A stretch of DNA of 64,000 bases. Source: Mortierella sp. BCC40632 (Eukaryota; Mortierellomycota; Mortierellomycetes; Mortierellales; Mortierellaceae). The stretch lies in contig WAEK01000020.1 of the NCBI GenBank assembly GCA_011634665.1, forward strand, positions 570,001-634,000, written 5' to 3'. The notes below the pieces were generated by a model. It saw only the letters and a list, made by a program, of their open reading frames with translations, searched no databases and had not been told where the DNA came from. Positions 34,278-47,300 of this stretch are shown here, piece after piece (position 1 is the first letter of the stretch; each line of letters begins with the position of its first letter). A program made the position numbers and the translations under genes.

Positions 34278-35755
34278 ATGAAAGCCTTAAGAAGTACTCT
34301 CTGTTTGGCAGCTATCGCCTGCATTGTCGCCAATGCAGCTTCAGATCAGCAAAGTAGGAGACAACTCTCAAATGCTTGGGGAATTCTTCTGAATACTCTC
34401 GCCTCCCTATCTACACTACTCCTGTGGCACAGTCACTGCAACCTTGACTAACATGGACTCTGTCTAATTTTCAATCCATGGCTTGATGATCAGCTCCCCA
34501 GCAGAATGCATTCTCCTCGTCAATTCAGCGTGAAGAATTGGAGAGTGTTGTCAGTGAGCTAGAGTTCCGGTCACAGTTGTTGGCCTCAATCAATGACCTT
34601 CAGGACACGAATTCCCTTGGTACCTCGGTCGAACCCTTGGCAACCAGCCAACCGGACTGCAAGAATGTCAAGCCTGATTTGGTCAAGTATCTTGAAACCG
34701 TCGGCACTATGCTGGTTACACTCCTGGATTCCCTTCCTCTACCTCCAGGCATCCTGGGAGTTATCAAGGTCCCTATCATGAATGTTGTCAGCCAGATTAA
34801 GAATATCCTCAGTGGAAGCGTCACAACTATTGCACTTAATGCCTTGACTGCCGTCTTTGGAGCGATGAGGCAGGCCATGCAGGTGCTTGTACCAATACCC
34901 CTCATCGGCACTTTGGTCACACCTGCCCTAGGTATGCTTACCGACATTGAGAAAGGTGTCCGAGACTTCTTCACTTGTGGTTTTGGTAGCTCTAGTGTTA
35001 TGTTCGGTCAAGAGACGTGCAGTGCATTGGCAGACTTTTACCGTGCCTTGGTTGCAGAGGGTATCAAGTTGTACCCAGCCACGACAGAGACTTCTTCGGC
35101 CGAGGTTCAGCGTTTGAGCGCAGGTGCTCAGGCAGTCTTGGAGTTGATGAGCAAGAGTTCAATCGCTATCAACAACGAACAGTTGTTAGCTGCTCGACCT
35201 ATTTTTGCAGCTAATCTCTTGGACGAGTACCGTCGCGAGTTGATCCATGTAGCCGATTCGGATAGTATCCGGAACTTTGCTCAGATGGACATGTCCGTGA
35301 TCGTCAGCATCTCGAATGCTCTCGAGGCCTGTTTGGTTGTCGCAGCGGATCCCGCTGCTGCTTCGGCCGAGTTGGATGAGATTCTGGACGAGGAGGATGA
35401 GGTCGACTATGAGGATGAGGACGAGGTGAACGCTGAAGAGGAAGCTTCGAATGCTCAAGACGATGTCGATACCCAGGAACCTCAGCAGATCCCTGAAGTT
35501 GCTCAGGCAGCTGAGCCTGTTGCATCCACCCCTGAAACCGCCCAGGTCCCTGAGGCTGTCGTCCCTGCTCCTGAGGCTGCCGTCCCTGCTCCTGAGGCTG
35601 TCGTCCCTGCTCCTGAGGCTGCCGTCCCTGCTCCTGAGGCTGCTGTCCCTGCTCCTGAGGCTGCCGTCCCTGCTCCTGAGGCTGCCGTCCCTGCTCCTGA
35701 GGCTGCTGTCCCTGTTCCTGAGGTTGCTAAGGCTCCCGAGGTCCAACAGGCTTAG
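34278..35755 (+). CDS. Secreted acidic protein with VPAPEAA repeats
   Basis: Exon 1 34278-34353 and exon 2 34494-35755, 445 aa. Residues 1-~22 form a clear signal peptide (MKALRSTLCLAAIACIVANA). The following ~270 residues are mostly helical and hydrophobic-patterned, with scattered cysteines (QPDCKNVK, FFTCGFG, GQETCSAL, LEACLVV) and no domain I recognise. Then comes an acidic stretch (DEILDEEDEVDYEDEDE), then eight 7-residue repeats of the type VPAPEAA, ending in VPVPEVAKAPEVQQA. There is no GPI-type or TM C-terminus, so the protein is probably secreted or wall-associated. Function is unknown. Confidence 0.8.
35561..35728 (+). repeat. 21-bp coding tandem repeat, 8 units
   Basis: The unit GTCCCTGCTCCTGAGGCTG(C/T)(C/T) is repeated eight times in frame, coding VPAPEA(A/V). 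Units 1-7 are nearly identical; the last is diverged (VPVPEVA). Such near-identity suggests recent expansion and length polymorphism. Confidence 0.95.
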
Positions 35756-36572
35756 GGAAAAAAATAGAGTACGTAGATGATGAAGTAGAAGAAAAAGATA
35801 TGGCAATGGCATTGACTTTAGAGGAGAAAGGAATCCATTGGGCTGTAACAAATGTAATTTTGCCCGATCCTCTCCTTTACCTCCAGGGGAGTTTTTTTTT
35901 CTCATTCACTTTATCATTATTTTTACGCGACGCGTTTTCTTTTTTTCTTTGCCTTCTGTGTTGATCTCGCATTCCTCAGCTAGACAGTGTAATATACGTC
36001 ATTAGTTGAGAAGGCGTAATAAATATATGTCGTTGTCAATTGCTCGGTGCAAAACTCTTTTCCAAAGGAATAGGAGAAAAGAGAGGGGAGAGGGAGAGGT
36101 GTTTGACAAAGGGCTCACTCTGTTTGTTCTCTTTTTCTTTTTCTTTCTCTTTCTCTCTCTCAGCCCAGTATTTGTCTTCTCCCCCCCGCACGTGTTTTGG
36201 ATTGGATAGATGAGAGGGGGAGGGAGGATTTGACGCCTTGAGTTTGACATTGGTCAGTGTCGTCATTGCGACCAAGTCGTGTACGGCGTCCATTGATAAA
36301 AAAAAAAAAAAAAAAACCACAACTCTTTTCTGTTGTTGTTATTGATTTTTGCTCAGAAAGAAACTCATCTCCCCACCACCATCATGACCGAGAGAGACAC
36401 ACAATACACAACTCTATTGAGCGCCCATCTCATCCTGATAAAGAAAGAGAAAAAAAAAAAAAAAAAAAAACTCCCAAGAAAAAATCACTCCACCTTCCAA
36501 AACGCGTCGATCCGTTTTGTCCGTTGGTCCGTGCCAAAGACATGTGTGCAAGTCTTTTTAGCGTGTGTTGAA

Positions 36573-36651
36573 TCTGCGTGTGTGTGTGTGTGTGGTGTGT
36601 GTTGTGTATCTGTGTCTGTGTCTGTCTGTCTGTGTGTGTGTGTGTGTGTTT
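36573..36651. repeat. (GT)n-rich repeat
   Basis: An interrupted GT dinucleotide stretch with CTGT interruptions. Confidence 0.9.
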
Positions 36652-39600
36652 CCCCTTCTTTTTGGTAATAGCCGGCCCGAAAGCATAACTTTGAAGTCTC
36701 GGGTTCCAAGTCAAGCATATACAGAGAGACCGGGGCAAAAAATTGTAGACATCAGAGAGAAGAGAGCATTTTTTTTTTTGACAGCCCCTGCAACACTACA
36801 TAAATATGCTAGCCCTATTTCTCTTTACAAAGCATCTTGGAGAAGGGAGGGAGGAGGAAAGTAGACAATGATATTTCAAACTCAGCCCCGTTTTCGGATG
36901 TTGTGGACCCGGAAGTGAGAAATGAGGAGGATGGGGAGTACGATTGTGGGGGAAGGGAAAGGGGGGAAGAAAGGAGAAGCTGAAAAAAAAAAAAAAAAAA
37001 AGAAAAAAAGATAGAAGATGAGGAGCTTACTTGGACGACTAAAGAGCGGCCAAAATACCATGTGCTAGACAAAAGACTTAAAAAGTCGGTACCCGGTGCT
37101 ACTGCAGCCGACCCCTCCGTAAGTACGGGTTTCCGTTTCTTTCCATGTCGGTTGAGATGTCCTCGGTCGAGAAGGAGGAGCTCACTTCTACAATCCTTTT
37201 CTGTTCCTTCTTCTCCTCCTTCTCATCCGGCAGTCGGTATGGCTTTCTTTAGTCAACAGGGAACTCGATCATGTCACTTCCACGAGCAGCAGGGTTTCAC
37301 CATGATAAGCGGTGGCCTTCTCTCCTTCTCTCCCTCTCCCTCTCTCTTTGTCATCTCTTCTCCCCACCCCTCTCCAGCCCCGCCTTTTCCAGTCCCTGGA
37401 ATTAAGCGCCACAGCGTCTGGTCCTGGGATTGCTCTGGACTCGGATGAGCGGACCAGGAGATTGGAGACCCGGCTCAGTTCCAGATACACAGAGGTAAGG
37501 GAGGACGAGGTGGACGATCCAGGGTAATGTTTGACATTTCAGGCACCGGGAGGAAGGAAGGAGATCAGCCAGGGTATGGGCTTGGTCGCCGCTTTCCTCC
37601 TTTCACTCTCTAGACTAGAGTCAAGCCTAGCCACTGTGAAAGAGACGAAACCAAAAGACTGGGGATTGGGACATCTCTCCCCTCCTCTCTCTCTCTCTTT
37701 CCCCAAAGCTGCCAGGGCTCTTTGAGGTTGTGTGGCATTCCTCCCAGCTGATAGGAGTATAGCCAATGGTACACAGAGGGGAGAGACAAGATTAAAAAAA
37801 AAAGAGGTCCCGTCGTCATTCTCCCATTAGCCCTCGGGTAAGCAAAGGCTCTTATTAGCACAGCGGCCCTCTCTTTACCTAGAAGCGAGGTCATCGCTAT
37901 CGACAAATGGATCAAGTTTCTAGAGAGTTGTTCCTGGACAGTATCCGAGAGTAAAGCAGTAGCAGCATCAACAAGCAATAGCAAAGATGAGCTGAGGTGA
38001 GCCAAGAGGGAAAAACGCGGGGCAGGCGAGCACCAGGAGGAATCGGAAGCGACGGGAGAAGATCGGAAAGGCATCCGCCAGCGATTGGGCAGAGGACTTT
38101 GAAAGGATGTCTTGCGGGCATTGGAAAGACGAGGGATCTTGGGTCTCAGCTGCTGATCATTGGACGTCCATCTGCGGGGAGGGCTGTCGAGAAGGCCCAA
38201 GAAGGGTTTGCTTTCAGAGATAAGTCCCCAGAGACAGACCTTCCATGGCGGAGGTGCCGCACCCGCCTGCCTTCGTTTTCGACAATGACTGGTCTATTGC
38301 TAGGAAGAGGAGGCAAAGAGGAGGAATATGAAGAGGAGGGTGCGAGAGCCCTTACTTCCACGTTGTGGGCCAGCAGGGAGGCGGGGTTTGGGAAGAGAGG
38401 GGAAGAAAGCAAAAAGATAATGAGACGAGATAATGGGCAATGCCGAGCAATCGGGGCGGCCGAGCGTTGGGTTGGAACCACTCTGTGGGTTTTGCATTGT
38501 CCACGGCTCGCTATTTTTTTTTTTTTTTTTTTTCTGTCTTTGTCTACGCAGCTGAGTGTACATGACTGGGACAGCCCGACTACCCCGCTTGCCCCGCTTG
38601 CCGGCCAGAAAAAGCACCCTATTTTCATCTCAATACTTTTCTTTCTTCGTAGCGGAGCCTGGAGCCACGCTACGAAGCTAGAGCGTCCGTCCCCTCTTCC
38701 TGGCTTCGTTCCCTAGCTGTTTCCTTTTGGCCGCTCGCATCGGCTCTTTTCTCAGCGGGGCTGGATGACGAAAAGAGGTCTAAGATCCCGCCTATCTCTC
38801 CTTCTCCTACGGCGGCGGGGAGCAAACAGGGCGAGGCCCTGTCCTCAATAACTGGCGGCAGATGAGGAGCCCGCAATGGGAAGAAGAGAGGCAGATCGCA
38901 GTCAGACATTGTTGGAGCAGAAGTAGGAGAGAGAAAAAGTAAATGAGAGAGAGAGAAAAAGCGAGGAGAAAGGTCCCCTGACCGGCCTGCTGCGGCTGAT
39001 CGAGATAAGCAGCAATCGTCACTTTCTCGACCAAGCCGTAGTCAGAAACTTCCCTCAGGGCACTGGGGCAGAGGCGTTGCATTGACACTGCACCATCTTA
39101 GACCAGGCGGTCAGGCGGACTCATCCCAAGAGGACACCAGAAAATAGAGAGGAAAAGGTTGACTCGGTGGCATGGCATACATTGACACACGATGGGCTGC
39201 TGGGACAACGTGGTCCGTTTGTGCGAGCGAACGGAGCACAGGCAGGGCAAGAGGAAAGGACTGGGCAAAGCGGGGCAGGGTAGAGAAGGACAGGGAGCAG
39301 CACTAAAAGGGAAAACACAAGAAAGCCGAGAGTTTGGACTTTGCATGTGTCCGTTCTTCCTCCTCTTCCCCGGACGCACAAATGCTAGCCCGCAGAAGGG
39401 CTCAAGACAAAGATGAAGAAGAGGAGGGGGGATGAACTCGGTTATATTTGGTGTGCCGCTCCTCGGACGCACACGCACAGTGAGCGTGGATGACACCACA
39501 TTGCGCGCCAATGTTGCGACTGCGTCAAGTGTCGGGCATCCAGTCTCTCTCTTTGCAGGACTTGCCGGGGTCGGGCGCAGGAGGCGCCATGTCTTGCCTT

Positions 39601-40069
39601 TGTCTGCACCCTGGGTACTACAATCTGCAGCGCCCTGGCGAGCCCACCTGGAGTCGTAGACGAACGTGGGGAGAGACAACGACGGAGGGAAGGGAACGGA
39701 GGGGGAGGGAGGAAGGATGCGAGACCAGGCCATGGCCGGACAGGCAGACAGGCAGGCAGGCAGGGCAAACACATGCCGGACAGACGGATGGGATGGGGAT
39801 AGTGAACCCGCCCGCGCTAGGACAGCAAGGGAGGTGTGAAGGGAACGAGGTGTGAAGTGGGGGCGCAGGCTCGGACTAGGACCGTAAGTCTCCTGCGCAA
39901 CAAGAGCGGATGTCACTCAAGGAGCATTCCGGGCTTGAAAGAGAAGAAGAGGGAGAGTGTGTGCCTACAGGCGGGCACGCGGGAGCACAGCCAGCTTGCT
40001 GAAGTTGGGTCGCCAGAGGACGGGTCAGGGCGGCGACATTGGGAGAGGAAGGTAGCTTCGAGGCGGCGA

Positions 40070-40114
40070 GCGGGGCAAGAAGGCAATAAAGGCACAGAGC
40101 GGGGCGGGGCGGGG
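40070..40114 (+). promoter_or_regulatory. Cluster of GCGGGG motifs upstream of the CreA-like gene
   Basis: GCGGGG occurs at 40070-40075 and three times overlapping at 40099-40114. This matches the known core of Mig1/CreA binding sites (SYGGRG/GCGGGG). It lies about 390-440 bp before a start codon whose product carries that type of zinc finger, so autoregulation is a reasonable inference. Confidence 0.45.
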
Positions 40115-40295
40115 CAAGGTCAGAGACAGGGCAACGGAGGGAAAGACAGGGCAAGGACAGTGGGCGGCCAGAGCGTACCTCTGCAGATAAAGGCTCCCGT
40201 GGAAATGCACTTCTCCGCATCCGACGCACAACCCACACACAGATAGCGTCCTTGCAGAGATAAGGGATTTCGCCCAGAAAATTTTTCACCGGACA

Positions 40296-40302
40296 TATAA
40301 AA
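40296..40302 (+). promoter_or_regulatory. TATA box of the CreA-like gene
   Basis: TATAAAA lies 204 bp before the ATG at 40506, followed by a long CT-rich leader (about 40330-40425). Position and sequence fit a TATA element. Confidence 0.5.
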
Positions 40303-40505
40303 GGCAACACTCCCACAGTCGCTCATCACTTTTTTTTCCACTTTCTTACTTTCTTTCACTCTCTCTCTCTCTTTTTCCACTTTCTCTCTTTTTTTTTCTT
40401 CTCTCTCTTCTTCCCTTTCTCTCTGCAGTTGCTGCCACCCTCGCTGCCAGTCACCCTTTCAACCGTTGACCCACTGAACCATTCATCTATTCTATCCCTT
40501 CGTCC

Positions 40506-41369
40506 ATGTCTCTTCACGCCGCTGCCAATTCGCTTCTCTCGCTCGCCTCCGCCCCTTCGGCACCCCCCGCTATGCTTCCCCTGCCCGTCCCGAAACAGCG
40601 TCGACCAAAGACTTCGACGGCTCTTCCCCGCAGTGGACAGGACGCGCCCCGACCATACAAGTGCCACATCTGCTCAAAGTCATTCCATAGACTCGAACAC
40701 CAGACACGCCATATCCGCACTCACACAGGTGAACGCCCACACCAGTGCACCTTTGCCGCGTGCCAGAAAAAGTTTTCGCGCTCGGACGAGCTCACCCGCC
40801 ATATGCGCATCCACACCTCGCCAAAGACCAAGAAGGACCGCGCCCCCACTCCATCGGCTACAGCTGCGGCTACTTCTGCTCCTGTCACTGTCGCTATTGA
40901 TGCTGCCTCAGCCATCGCCACAGCTGCCCACGTCGGTGTCAAGCCATTCATGAAGGTCGTCTTTGGCGACGCACAACCTGCCTCGCCTCCACTTTCGCCT
41001 TCGCCCTCTCCCGCTTCCTCCCCTCGTCTTTCAGCCCGCTCTCTTCGCGTTTCTCCCTACCCCGTCCTTGCTGCCCGACCTCGCCCCGTCGTCCAGCCGC
41101 TCTCACCACCTTCTAGCGCACATTCGTCTCCAGCTTCACTCGCTCTATCTGATGCCGAGTCTGACCCCTCGGCCTCTCCTCTCTTCACGCCTGAGTCATC
41201 ACCCCAGCCTATGCATGCCCACTACTTGCCTCCTTTGACGCCAATGATCCAGACCCGGCGCATGGGTGATTCGATGTACTCTCTGCCCCGACCTGTCGCC
41301 GTCCGGCCCTGCCACGCCTCCCAGGTGACACTCCCACCCATTTCCACCATCTTTGACTCGCTTGTCTAG
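40506..41369 (+). CDS. creA: CreA/Mig1-type C2H2 zinc-finger repressor
   Basis: 287 aa, no intron. Residues ~49-103 carry two C2H2 fingers in the exact CreA/Mig1 arrangement: [21 protein letters not shown] (Cys53, Cys56, His69, His73), then HTGERPHQC and [16 protein letters not shown] with a C-x4-C second finger (Cys81, Cys86). The residues that read GC-rich DNA in this family (FHRLEHQ, FSRSDEL) are intact. CreA/Mig1 represses genes for other carbon sources while glucose is present. The rest is Ser/Pro-rich and disordered, with a hydrophobic end, [12 protein letters not shown]. It is shorter than ascomycete CreA (~400 aa). Paralogs exist in related fungi, so orthology is not proven. Confidence 0.9.
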   Translation: MSLHAAANSLLSLASAPSAPPAMLPLPVPKQRRPKTSTALPRSGQDAPRPYKCHICSKSFHRLEHQTRHIRTHTGERPHQCTFAACQKKFSRSDELTRHMRIHTSPKTKKDRAPTPSATAAATSAPVTVAIDAASAIATAAHVGVKPFMKVVFGDAQPASPPLSPSPSPASSPRLSARSLRVSPYPVLAARPRPVVQPLSPPSSAHSSPASLALSDAESDPSASPLFTPESSPQPMHAHYLPPLTPMIQTRRMGDSMYSLPRPVAVRPCHASQVTLPPISTIFDSLV

Positions 41370-44300
41370 ACGCGAGACTTTCCCGGACTCTCAAAAAGCA
41401 GCACCTTCTCCATTGCCCGATACTCCGCGCTGTCCTTTTTTTTTTTTCTTATTCTTTTCCTATCTTTTCTTTTTACTTTCTCTATTGTTTGTTCCCTGTC
41501 GCCCTTGATGGAGCCACTGTAACATTGTGTATATACTAGTCTAGTTGCCTTGTCTTTTTTTATTCTTTTGTCTGTTTCTCTGTTTGTCAGCGCCTTTTCT
41601 ATTTTTTTTTTGTTTTGTTCAATACTTGCTACCCATTCGATAGTCCCCCCATAGTCTTAAACGCTTCGTAGATAAGGAAAGGGTCTCTCCCCCACACCCC
41701 GACCACATGCTACTTGTACCAACACTAATAATAACAATACTCATGAGCCTCATCCTGTCCCTCTCTCGCCGACCGGCTGTCTAAAATGTACCTTGCATGA
41801 ATGATAACCAGATACGGATTTGCTCCCTTTCCCCTCCCATGAGGGTTCACTGGCCTTGTTTGTTGTAACCGAACGGACCGTGGAAAAGTTTTATTTTATT
41901 TTTTGGGTCTGCATGTGCTCCCCACTGCAGTCTCTGTCGCGCGGTTTCTCTATCGTTGCACGTTGACCCACATGCTCGCATGCCGACGGCTCTCTTTTTC
42001 TCTTACTCCTTGTCTCTCGAACATGGCGACAAAGAGAGCAAGACATGTGTCCATTCTGTCCTCTCTACCCATTGTCGATTATGTTTCTGTCATTGATGTC
42101 GTCTCTCTTTCTTTCCTTTTTATTTTTCCTCTCTTGACTCCTCCCTACTCCCTCCTCTTCATCCTCTTTCTGCTCCGCTTGCCTATTTTGGCCCGTGAGA
42201 GCACCGAAAAAGATAACGGCCCACGGCCTTTTTTTCTCTTGGCTCTGTTTCCCCGCGTTTCCAGGACTCTCTCTTTCCCAGCGAATAGGCAAATGTCTCT
42301 CCCACTTGAAAGAAAAGAAGAAAAAAAAAATAGTGAGCCCTGTTTCTGTGCCCCGCCCAAATGCCTCTTCTCCCTTCTTCCTCTCTTATGATTTAAACCC
42401 GCACATGTGTACAATGACTGTGGGAGAGAGAGTGAGAGCAAGCAAGAGAGAGAAAGAGAAAGAGAGCGTTGAGAGAAAGAGAAAAGAGAGAAGGAAGGAG
42501 GGTATGCGCGCGGGCAGAGTTGGATTCACCTATTTTACTCGTCTAAAAAAAAAAAAAAAAAAAGTCAGACGGACATCCATTGTCCATTTTAATTGTCTCC
42601 CTCCTCCCCTTCCCCTGTGCCCCAACACACCGGCAGAGCAGTTCTCACTCTCACTCTCTATCTCTCCCTCAACCACAGCCGCCAAAGACTCGGCTGAAAA
42701 CGTAACGTGCCCTTCCTCTCTCTCTCTTCTCCTACTCAACTTTGTCCTTGTTCCTTGTGCCTAATTCCCAAGCATGCCGAATTCATAGATGTCAGTTATG
42801 AAAGATTTCAATCGATCTGTATTCTCATTGTTGTTCACGGATGAACTGGCAACCTTGTATCGCCCCAGTTGCGATATCGAGGTAAAAATTCGCGCGCATG
42901 TGCGTGTGTATGTTTGTGGGTTGACCGCTCGCCCGCTTGGACCTAGATCCGATTTTACCCTTTCTCTTTCTCTCTCTCTCTCTCTCTCTTTTTTTGTCGT
43001 CTCTCGCTCACGTATCGTTGTATTTGAGGAGAGAGAGAAAAAAAAAAAAAAAGAGAGAGGGTAGGAGAAACCCGGCTATGCCGCACGCTCATTTCCATGT
43101 ATCAAGGACAATCGGGGAATCAGGAGTATTCAGGACCTACTTTCATCCCCGTATGCTCCAGAACTTCCTCAGCCTCCCACTAGTCTTGTCTCCCGAGTCA
43201 TCTCATTCTCGTCCCTCTTTTTCGCCCTCTCCTCTTCTCCACTGTCTGTGGAATAGTAAGCTCTCCCTCGGTACTAGAAGTCAGATAAAAGGGCAAGGTG
43301 AGCGTCCTGGAAAGCGCCGTCCGTGCGGCGTATCACCCGACAGCCATTGAAACCCAATTGATGCCCTCTCTCATCTCCCGACAAGTAGCACGGACATTTT
43401 GGTCCTTTTTTTTTAGGCTGTTGCTAGGGAGAGAAAGGATGAGGGAAGTGACCCAGAATAAGGAAAAACAATTGCTTTGGGAAGAAAAAGAAGAAAAAGA
43501 AAAAAAAATCCCACTTCTCTGGTCGTGGCATTGCGTTGATATTGGGCATGGTAAATTTTCGCGCTACAAGTCCTGTTTGCTCTGCGAAACCACCAAGCAA
43601 TAGAAGGGTGACTTTTGATGAGTCTATCCTACCGATGACCAGAAAGAATGATGTAGCTGACGACTCTTGACAGTTTACTGTTCCAAAGTAAGAACTGAGT
43701 TCCCCTGACCCTGATGTATCTTGAATAGCATGAAAAAAAAAAAAAAAGTAGCCCTCAGATTGGTATCGTTCGTCAGCTCGTAGTGGTCGGCAATGCTCTA
43801 TGACACAGATATTGTTCAGCCTATCTGCCGACACTCATTTGTGTTGTTTTTATAGCCTTGTCATTCTTCCTCCTCTCCCCCCTCCCAGAATGATGCCGTA
43901 GTTGAAAGTTCTTTTTCGTGACCGTGCCTATGTGTGAAAGTTGGGATCTACAACTTGTGCATAATCTCTGTTGGAGCAGTAGACAAGCCTGTGAACAAAG
44001 TGGCCTTTTTAATATACATATATAAGACAGTGCTTGTCCCAGATAAGGCAAAAAAAGACAGGGGCAAATGGTAAACGCAAGTCAAGAAAAAGGATAACTC
44101 ACAATGGGGAGTAGAAGAAAGCACCGATTGGCTAGATATCACTTCTCAGATCCGAATTTACGTGATTGCAGAAGCGTAGAGTGCAGGCTTACGCGACATC
44201 TATTTTTTTTTTTTTTTTTTTTTTTTGTGGACTACTGTGTTGTTGTTATTGTTAGGCAGCGGGACGACCACAAGAAACACATCAGCCATCACTGAGACTC

Positions 44301-47300
44301 GGAACTGTTTTCGACCAAGCTGACAGAGAGGTTGACGAAGTAGGGAATATCTCCGCTTTGTTTACTCTTGGAAAAGCACACTCCATCGAGGGGTACACGG
44401 CCTGATCTCTTTCTTTCTTTCTTTCTTTCTTTCTTTCCCTTTTCCTTTTTGCACTCTATTCCATCTCCCATGCAAAATAGATGGAGGTATTTACGTTGCC
44501 AACCAACGCGTTGAAGAAAACTGCTCTTGGAAACTATAGGAGGAAATTCTCTCACAATCATTTTAAGCTTTCGGAAGCAGCTCTTCCTTTTTACTGAGGA
44601 CATCTATGGAGCCAAAAGATACAAAGAACATCATCCATGCTGTCAACCACTCGACTACACATCACCAATCTCCCATAGCTACCTTTTTTTTTGAGCCTTT
44701 GCACGACCCTGTATGTCCCACGTTTGCGATGCAGATAGAGTATATTTTTTCCATATGCGCCCCATCGCGCCCATCCATTTTTTTTTCCTGCATTGTGTCC
44801 ACATTTTCGAGATGTTTGCATCTGCTTTGCTCTCGTAATCTGCGACTTCGGTCACATTTTACCTCTCTACGCTTTCTTGTTCATCGGCTCGACATTTTTT
44901 ATGTTTGCTCTCTTAACTCTTGGAATTCCTGTAGTTACATCTAGTCTTTTTTTTCTCACAAGTACCAAGTTTACATCTATCCTTTAGGCACCGCGCACAA
45001 ATCATACTCGCCATTCACCTTTGCAGGCTATCCATGTCGTTGTGTTGCAGATACCACACAGGCTATCATCCTTGAATGGGGTTCTTAAATCTGGATCTGG
45101 TGGATCCAAGGGGAGCATGAGTAGACATATTGGTTTAATTGAAAGCTAATTGAACAAAAGTAATCCTGAATGCAACTATTTGCAATCACCTTCTCCTTAG
45201 TAACCCCCCAGAGATTCAGAGAGAGAGAGAGAGATGATGAGTGATTTACACAAATGTGCGCTTTCAGTCAGTTAAAGAAGATAGAGATGATTGCATGGCC
45301 CAAGGTATAGACTACCACTGTGTATTGCATCAAAGGGCGTTTTTTTTTTAAAAAAAAAAAAAAAAAAGCCCAAGCTGTGCGATATAGTTCAATAAGGGTT
45401 AACTTGGGTACCAACCAATCAATAGACAATTGTCGAGTTCAAGAAAAAAAAATCGAAAGTCTTATTGCCCTCCCCTTCCCCTCGAATTGCTCAAAAGCCT
45501 CTCATAGTCAAAATACGTAGATTGTAATCAGATGGATGGAGTGAATAAAGAGAAAGACGCAGTTTGATATCCGCGCCCACCTCTTACGGAGAGAACTGTT
45601 GAGAGTTGAAAGTATCCAAGGGAATCCTACTGATTCATGGCGCCCATTCCCTTATCTTGCTGCCTTCCTCCAAAGTTGAGTTATGAGCTCAGCATCATTC
45701 ATGAAAATGATACGCATTTCATGTGTTCAGCAATACTTAAAACAGAAGAAAAGAAAAAGAAAAAAGCAACATCCGATGTTAGAGATCCAAGATGCTGCAA
45801 TTGACATATCACTCATGTACATCTGGCAACAAGTTGACAAGTTGCTATCTCTGCTACAAGTCAAACTTAAATTCAGGAGTACCAACCGTCCCTCTCCTAT
45901 CGCAGACTCTTGTCTTTACCTTCTTCTCCAGATCTCAACTTCTCTTTTGTGGTACTCATTTAGCTGCTTATTCAGTAAATTCAACCCGCGAGTCAACCCG
46001 ACCCAAGCGTTGTATTTGAGAGTAGGGATTTTGGACAGCTCGACAGGCATCAGGGAATAGATAAGATAAGCGAAAGACTAACGAGTAGTTGTTTTATAGA
46101 ATCGCCAGCTATGTTTAACCCATCTTTTTTTTTTTTTCCTTTTTTTGTAGACGCGTTCGGATGGAGCCTTCCGAAAGAAGGAAAGATTGGCACCAGTTTA
46201 GGGAAAAGTGAACACGATAATAAGATGCGAGATGATATAAAACGGTCAGTGAATTGAACCACGGGTTGAATCAACAGAGCTTGAGCCAGGCAACCACCAT
46301 GCCTCAAAAGTCAGCCAGCAGCTGCTCTGACTGACCAGTTAGGTTAAACTTTGTTGTATGGGCGTTGAGAGGAGATTTTTGCTCTGCACAGACCGGTGCA
46401 CTGAACTATAATCAATTGATCAGTGTTAAAGCACAAAACACAAAAAAGGTGTTTTGCCTCTCTACCAAGTGCAGATATCCTTGGCATAAAGAGCGGAGGA
46501 TCTGCCCAGAGCGCAATCTTTCAGGCTTTCATATCATGAGCAATTAAGTGGCAGGGTTGACTCCTCCTTGGGTAGGGCAAACTATGAAAGAGGTCAATTG
46601 AGCCGAGGCCATCCTTACTGGAATGATCGAGCCTGCATTTTTTTTTTTTTTTTTCAGTAGGAGAAGGAAAGCAGGGGTGGCAGATTACCAAGGCAGGTGG
46701 ATGGTCTTGGAGGTTCTACTATATCTGAGAGTTGGAGCTTGTAGGTCTTCACCCAGTGACAAATCAATAGTAGAATTCCATGACCAACTTTACTGTGGAT
46801 GAGAGTTGACTGGTTGGTTGTCGTTGGGTTTTATTGGAAATGAGCGAGATTTCTATCCTGCCTGCGTTCTGAGAAATAAGCATTTCCACCGTCATGGATC
46901 TGAAAAAGTCCGAGAGTGAGAAGAATAGCTGCGATAGTATCCACGGATCATCTTATCATTAACACTACCTGGACCCTCGCGCCACTATATCGCCACCATT
47001 CTTCTGATCTGATAGTGAACTTCTCTTCAGCATCTATAGCCCTGATCATCTTTGACTAGCTGATTTCTGACTATCGCAGATCTTGGGAGAGGAGACTGAG
47101 CCAAGCAGCGAGAGTCAATGGCGAGGAGAAAATATTAGTTTGAGTGGGCCCTCGAGCTGACTGGAAGAACAAACAATAATCCTTTTGACCTCTACAACCG
47201 AGCAATTGCTGTTCGGTGAGAAGTTTTTCTTTTCTTTTCTTTTCTTTTCAAATAGGTGCCTAGTCAGACAGCGGACACAGCCATCTTGAGAATAGTATCA

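Larger units (their letters stand above)
35756..40505. other. Long, partly GC-rich intergenic region
   Basis: About 4.7 kb between two + strand genes. The left part has a compound GT repeat (36573-36651). From ~36.9 kb it becomes GC-rich, with many consensus-like splice sites (see the findings) but no gene I can assemble. The right end holds GCGGGG motifs, a TATA box and the CT-rich leader of the CreA-like gene. Confidence 0.5.

Noticed and set aside
39098..39916. 272-codon open frame on the - strand
   Set aside because: GC-rich intergenic DNA upstream of the CreA-like gene; composition is Pro/Ser/Leu/Cys-biased in several frames at once and no motif or splice structure supports it.
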